A stretch of 17,467 nucleotides of DNA, taken from assembly GCA_003452735.1 (NCBI GenBank), contig DMNL01000154.1, forward strand, positions 1-17,467, given 5' to 3'. A model generated the notes under the pieces. That model saw only the letters and a program-made list of their open reading frames with translations, was not told where the DNA came from and did not search any database. Shown here piece after piece: positions 15,178 to 17,467 of the stretch (position 1 is the first letter of the stretch; the number at the start of each line of letters is the position of its first letter). This DNA comes from Spirochaetaceae bacterium. Lineage in GTDB: Bacteria; Spirochaetota; Spirochaetia; Treponematales; Rectinemataceae. Both the position numbers and the translations under genes were made by a program.

Positions 15178-16218
15178 ATGGCAGACTATCTCATTTCTCC
15201 TGTCTGGATACTCGCAGGCCCCGAAGTTGGATTAAAAGACGCTTTTATAGCTGACATAATCGCTAAGGCAAGACAACTCGGAGGCGATGAACCAGAGGTT
15301 CAGAGAATTTATGCTGGCGATAGTTCGCCCTCAGATGCCATCGCGCTTCTACAAAATAATTCGCTCTTTTCCCCCTGGGTTATTGTGGAATTCCGAAATG
15401 CAGATCAAATTAGCCAGAAGACGGATATAGATGCAATGGTCAAATATTGCAGCTCTCCTGCAGAACAAGCCGTTTTGCTGCTCGAAACAGAAAACTATTC
15501 GGTTCCCAAGGCAATAGAAAAAGTCGTCCCACCATCGTGCCGCAAGACCTTCTTCGAGCTCTTCGAAAATGAATTAGCCGGATGGATACGGCGAGAATTG
15601 AGTCAATCTCGGCTCTCTATAGACGAAGACGCGCTTGAATCCTTCCTTGAGCTTGTTCCGCACGATACCAACTCTCTTAAAGCGGCTTGCCTTATCTTGA
15701 GTGCAAGTTTTCCGCCTGGAGGCATGCTTGGAGCTTCGGATGTGGAGGCGGCGATTCTGCGCTCAAAGCCAGAAGATGCCTTTACTCTTTTCGAAAAGAT
15801 AGCACAGGGAGATCTGTCGCTTTCTCTCGAAGTGCTCAATAGCGTTTTGGACTCACGGCGTGGCGATGCCAATCAGATAATAGCCGCTCTTGTTTGGAGT
15901 TTTCGCAGACTTGCGCGCATAGGGGAAGCAGTTGCCAATGGTGAACGCTTCGAAGATGTATGCATCCGAGAACAGGCTCGCTCCAAAACTGTTCAGAGAC
16001 AACTTCGTAGTGGCCTTGACCATTATAAGCCTGAAGACTGCAGGCGGATCATCTCTGCACTCTCAGAAACCGAGGCCGCTATCCGAGGCCCACTTGGATC
16101 TGCCTTCGACCGCCAATTGCTGCATCTGCTCATAATCTCTATAATCACACAAAAAGGTGAAGGGCTTGCGCTTGCCGGATGGAGCGAGCGAGGCTTATAT
16201 CCCCAATTTACAAATTAG
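15178..16218 (+). CDS. holA: DNA polymerase III subunit delta
   Basis: A 346-residue protein of the clamp-loader delta family (E. coli HolA has 343). Delta opens the sliding clamp and has an AAA+-like fold without working ATP motifs. The N-terminal strand and turn WILAGPEVGLKDAF matches the family opening, and the middle block FFELFENELAGWIRRELSQ and the C-terminal helical domain (LVWSFRRLARIGEA) fit as well. The ATG at 15178 places that strand at the usual distance from the N-terminus; GGAG at 15163-15166 is 11 bases away, rather far. An in-frame TTG at 15139 inside lexA has a nearer GAGG and cannot be fully excluded. It starts four bases after lexA and ends next to traB, so all three are probably one transcript. 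Confidence 0.88.
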   Translation: MADYLISPVWILAGPEVGLKDAFIADIIAKARQLGGDEPEVQRIYAGDSSPSDAIALLQNNSLFSPWVIVEFRNADQISQKTDIDAMVKYCSSPAEQAVLLLETENYSVPKAIEKVVPPSCRKTFFELFENELAGWIRRELSQSRLSIDEDALESFLELVPHDTNSLKAACLILSASFPPGGMLGASDVEAAILRSKPEDAFTLFEKIAQGDLSLSLEVLNSVLDSRRGDANQIIAALVWSFRRLARIGEAVANGERFEDVCIREQARSKTVQRQLRSGLDHYKPEDCRRIISALSETEAAIRGPLGSAFDRQLLHLLIISIITQKGEGLALAGWSERGLYPQFTN

Positions 16219-16226
16219 GACATCTT

Positions 16227-17405
16227 ATGTCGCAGACTGTCAGAACTATTCAACTAGGTGAAAAAACTATCATACTCGTAGGTACGGCCCATATATCGAA
16301 GGAGAGCATCGAGGAAGCCAAAGCGACGATCATTGCGGAACAGCCCCAGCGCGTATGCGTAGAGATCGATATGGGTCGCTATCAGTCGATCAGCCAGGAA
16401 AGCCATTGGGAAAAACTCGACATCATAAAAGTGCTAAAACAGGGAAACGGCTTTCTATTGCTTGCAAATCTGGCACTCGCGGGCTTTCAGAAACGCTTAG
16501 GCCTGGATCTCGGAACTAAACCTGGCGAAGAGATGCTTGCAGCAATCCAAACCGCCGAAGAAATGGGAATTCCCTGGTCTGCTATAGATCGAGAAATTCA
16601 AACAACGCTCAAGCGAGCATGGGGAAAATCCAATCTCTGGAACAAATCGAAACTTCTAGCAAGCCTAATAGAATCGGCCTTTTCACGCGAAAAGTTGAGC
16701 GAAGAAGATCTTGAAAAGCTCAAAGAGAGCAGCGAACTCGAGCAAATGATGAATGAGCTCGCCAACTATATGCCATCGGTCAAGGAAGTACTAATCGATG
16801 AGCGAGATCGCTATCTTGCCACTAAGATTTTCCTGACCACAGAGCAAAAAGTAGTCGCTGTAGTGGGCGCTGGCCACATGAACGGTATAGAAGCTTGGCT
16901 CGGAAAGCTGTCCCGAGGCGAAATCGAAGCCGATGTCTCCGATATCGAGAGCCTTCCTAAGAAAGGCTGGTTTGCCAAATCGGCCGGATGGCTAATTCCG
17001 GTTCTCATAGTTGCTCTCATAGCCATAGGTTTTTTTCGTTCCGGTAGCCAGGCGAGTCTGGCCATGATAGAACGCTGGGTGCTCCTAAATGGTTCTTTGT
17101 CTGCGCTAGGCTCACTCTTGTGCATGGCGCATCCAGTGACAATTCTCGCCTCGTTTTTATTAGCACCGCTTGCGACACTGAATCCATTGCTTGCTATAGG
17201 ACTGTTTGCAGCTATAATAGAAGCCTTTTTTCGTAAGCCCACCGTGCGCGACGCAGAGACGCTGGCCGATGATGTGACGAGCTTGAAAGGCTTCTACAAG
17301 AATCGAATCACCCATATTCTGCTGGTCTTTTTCTTTTCGAGCCTAGGCGGAATGATTGGAAATTTTATCGCACTCCCGCTCCTCGCTTCTCGCGCAATCG
17401 GGTGA
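16227..17405 (+). CDS. TraB/PrgY family membrane protein
   Basis: A 392-residue protein of the TraB/PrgY family (same superfamily as GumN and Tiki). The soluble N-terminal part carries the two family motifs: LVGTAH at 17-22 with a conserved Glu46 and Arg51 shortly after, and GAGH at 214-217. The C-terminal part has a TM helix at about 255-270, a hydrophobic block at about 285-340 with the family's AHPVTILASFLLAPLATLNP segment, and a last TM stretch at about 362-388. Enterococcal PrgY limits pheromone activity and related Tiki proteins are metalloproteases, so a peptidase role is possible but unproven for bacterial chromosomal copies. AGGA (16217-16220), overlapping the holA stop, lies 6 bases before the ATG at 16227, which supports this start over the in-frame ATG at 16179. 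Confidence 0.88.
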   Translation: MSQTVRTIQLGEKTIILVGTAHISKESIEEAKATIIAEQPQRVCVEIDMGRYQSISQESHWEKLDIIKVLKQGNGFLLLANLALAGFQKRLGLDLGTKPGEEMLAAIQTAEEMGIPWSAIDREIQTTLKRAWGKSNLWNKSKLLASLIESAFSREKLSEEDLEKLKESSELEQMMNELANYMPSVKEVLIDERDRYLATKIFLTTEQKVVAVVGAGHMNGIEAWLGKLSRGEIEADVSDIESLPKKGWFAKSAGWLIPVLIVALIAIGFFRSGSQASLAMIERWVLLNGSLSALGSLLCMAHPVTILASFLLAPLATLNPLLAIGLFAAIIEAFFRKPTVRDAETLADDVTSLKGFYKNRITHILLVFFFSSLGGMIGNFIALPLLASRAIG

Positions 17406-17457
17406 ATACTGTTACGAACCTTGTGTATTTTCTAAGAGATTTGGGAGGAAGTTTTTC

Positions 17458-17467
17458 ATGCATAAGC
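17458..17467 (+). CDS. Start of an unidentified gene, cut by the window end
   Basis: An ATG at 17458-17460 is preceded by a strong ribosome binding site, GGGAGGA (17443-17449), 8 bases upstream. Only Met-His-Lys can be read before the window ends, so nothing can be said about function. It lies 52 bases after the traB stop in the same direction; no terminator was seen in that gap. Confidence 0.55.

Overview
The window is a gene-dense chromosomal segment (about 95% coding, medium G+C) from a bacterium. No rRNA, tRNA, insertion sequence, phage gene or CRISPR array was seen. My best guess at the source is a spirochaete (Spirochaetota, Treponema-like): sigma-54, HPF, HprK and a Ser46-type HPr lie together, with LexA, a grpE-dnaK-dnaJ set and a TraB-family protein nearby. 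This rests on family knowledge and gene context, not on a database search, so it is only moderately certain.

Layout. 1-2004: transketolase (+). 2271-4364: a two-TM sensor with histidine-kinase architecture but no phosphoacceptor histidine (+). 4575-7065: copper P-type ATPase and copper chaperone (+), overlapping, ending at a hairpin shared with the convergent heat-shock operon. 11056 down to 7120: grpE, dnaK, dnaJ on the minus strand. 11260-14491: rpoN, hpf, hprK, ptsH (+), starting divergently from grpE. 14571-17405: lexA, holA, traB (+), tightly packed and probably one transcript. At 17458 the first three codons of another + strand gene are visible before the window ends.

How the parts fit. 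CopA and CopZ form a copper-export pair. GrpE, DnaK and DnaJ are the complete Hsp70 cycle in one operon, with a hairpin-T element between dnaK and dnaJ and no visible CIRCE site. rpoN-hpf-hprK-ptsH resembles the rpoN/nitrogen-PTS neighbourhood of Proteobacteria, without ptsN or rapZ, and keeps both halves of a regulatory pair: the kinase HprK and its substrate Ser46 on HPr. lexA has a strong palindrome in its promoter region, suggesting self-repression, and holA (replicative clamp-loader delta) and traB follow with almost no gap, so they may be drawn into the SOS response.

Most genes are housekeeping. The points most worth attention are the degenerate kinase at 2271-4364, the long-loop structured element between hpf and hprK (12985-13079), a possibly leaderless hprK mRNA, and the palindromes in front of ptsH and lexA. 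Several starts were moved from the longest open frame to a start with a ribosome binding site (copA, rpoN, ptsH, lexA, traB). The holA start was moved mainly on the expected protein N-terminus. No stretch longer than 300 bases lacks a gene. The longest gap (2005-2270) holds a hairpin and a weak promoter candidate.
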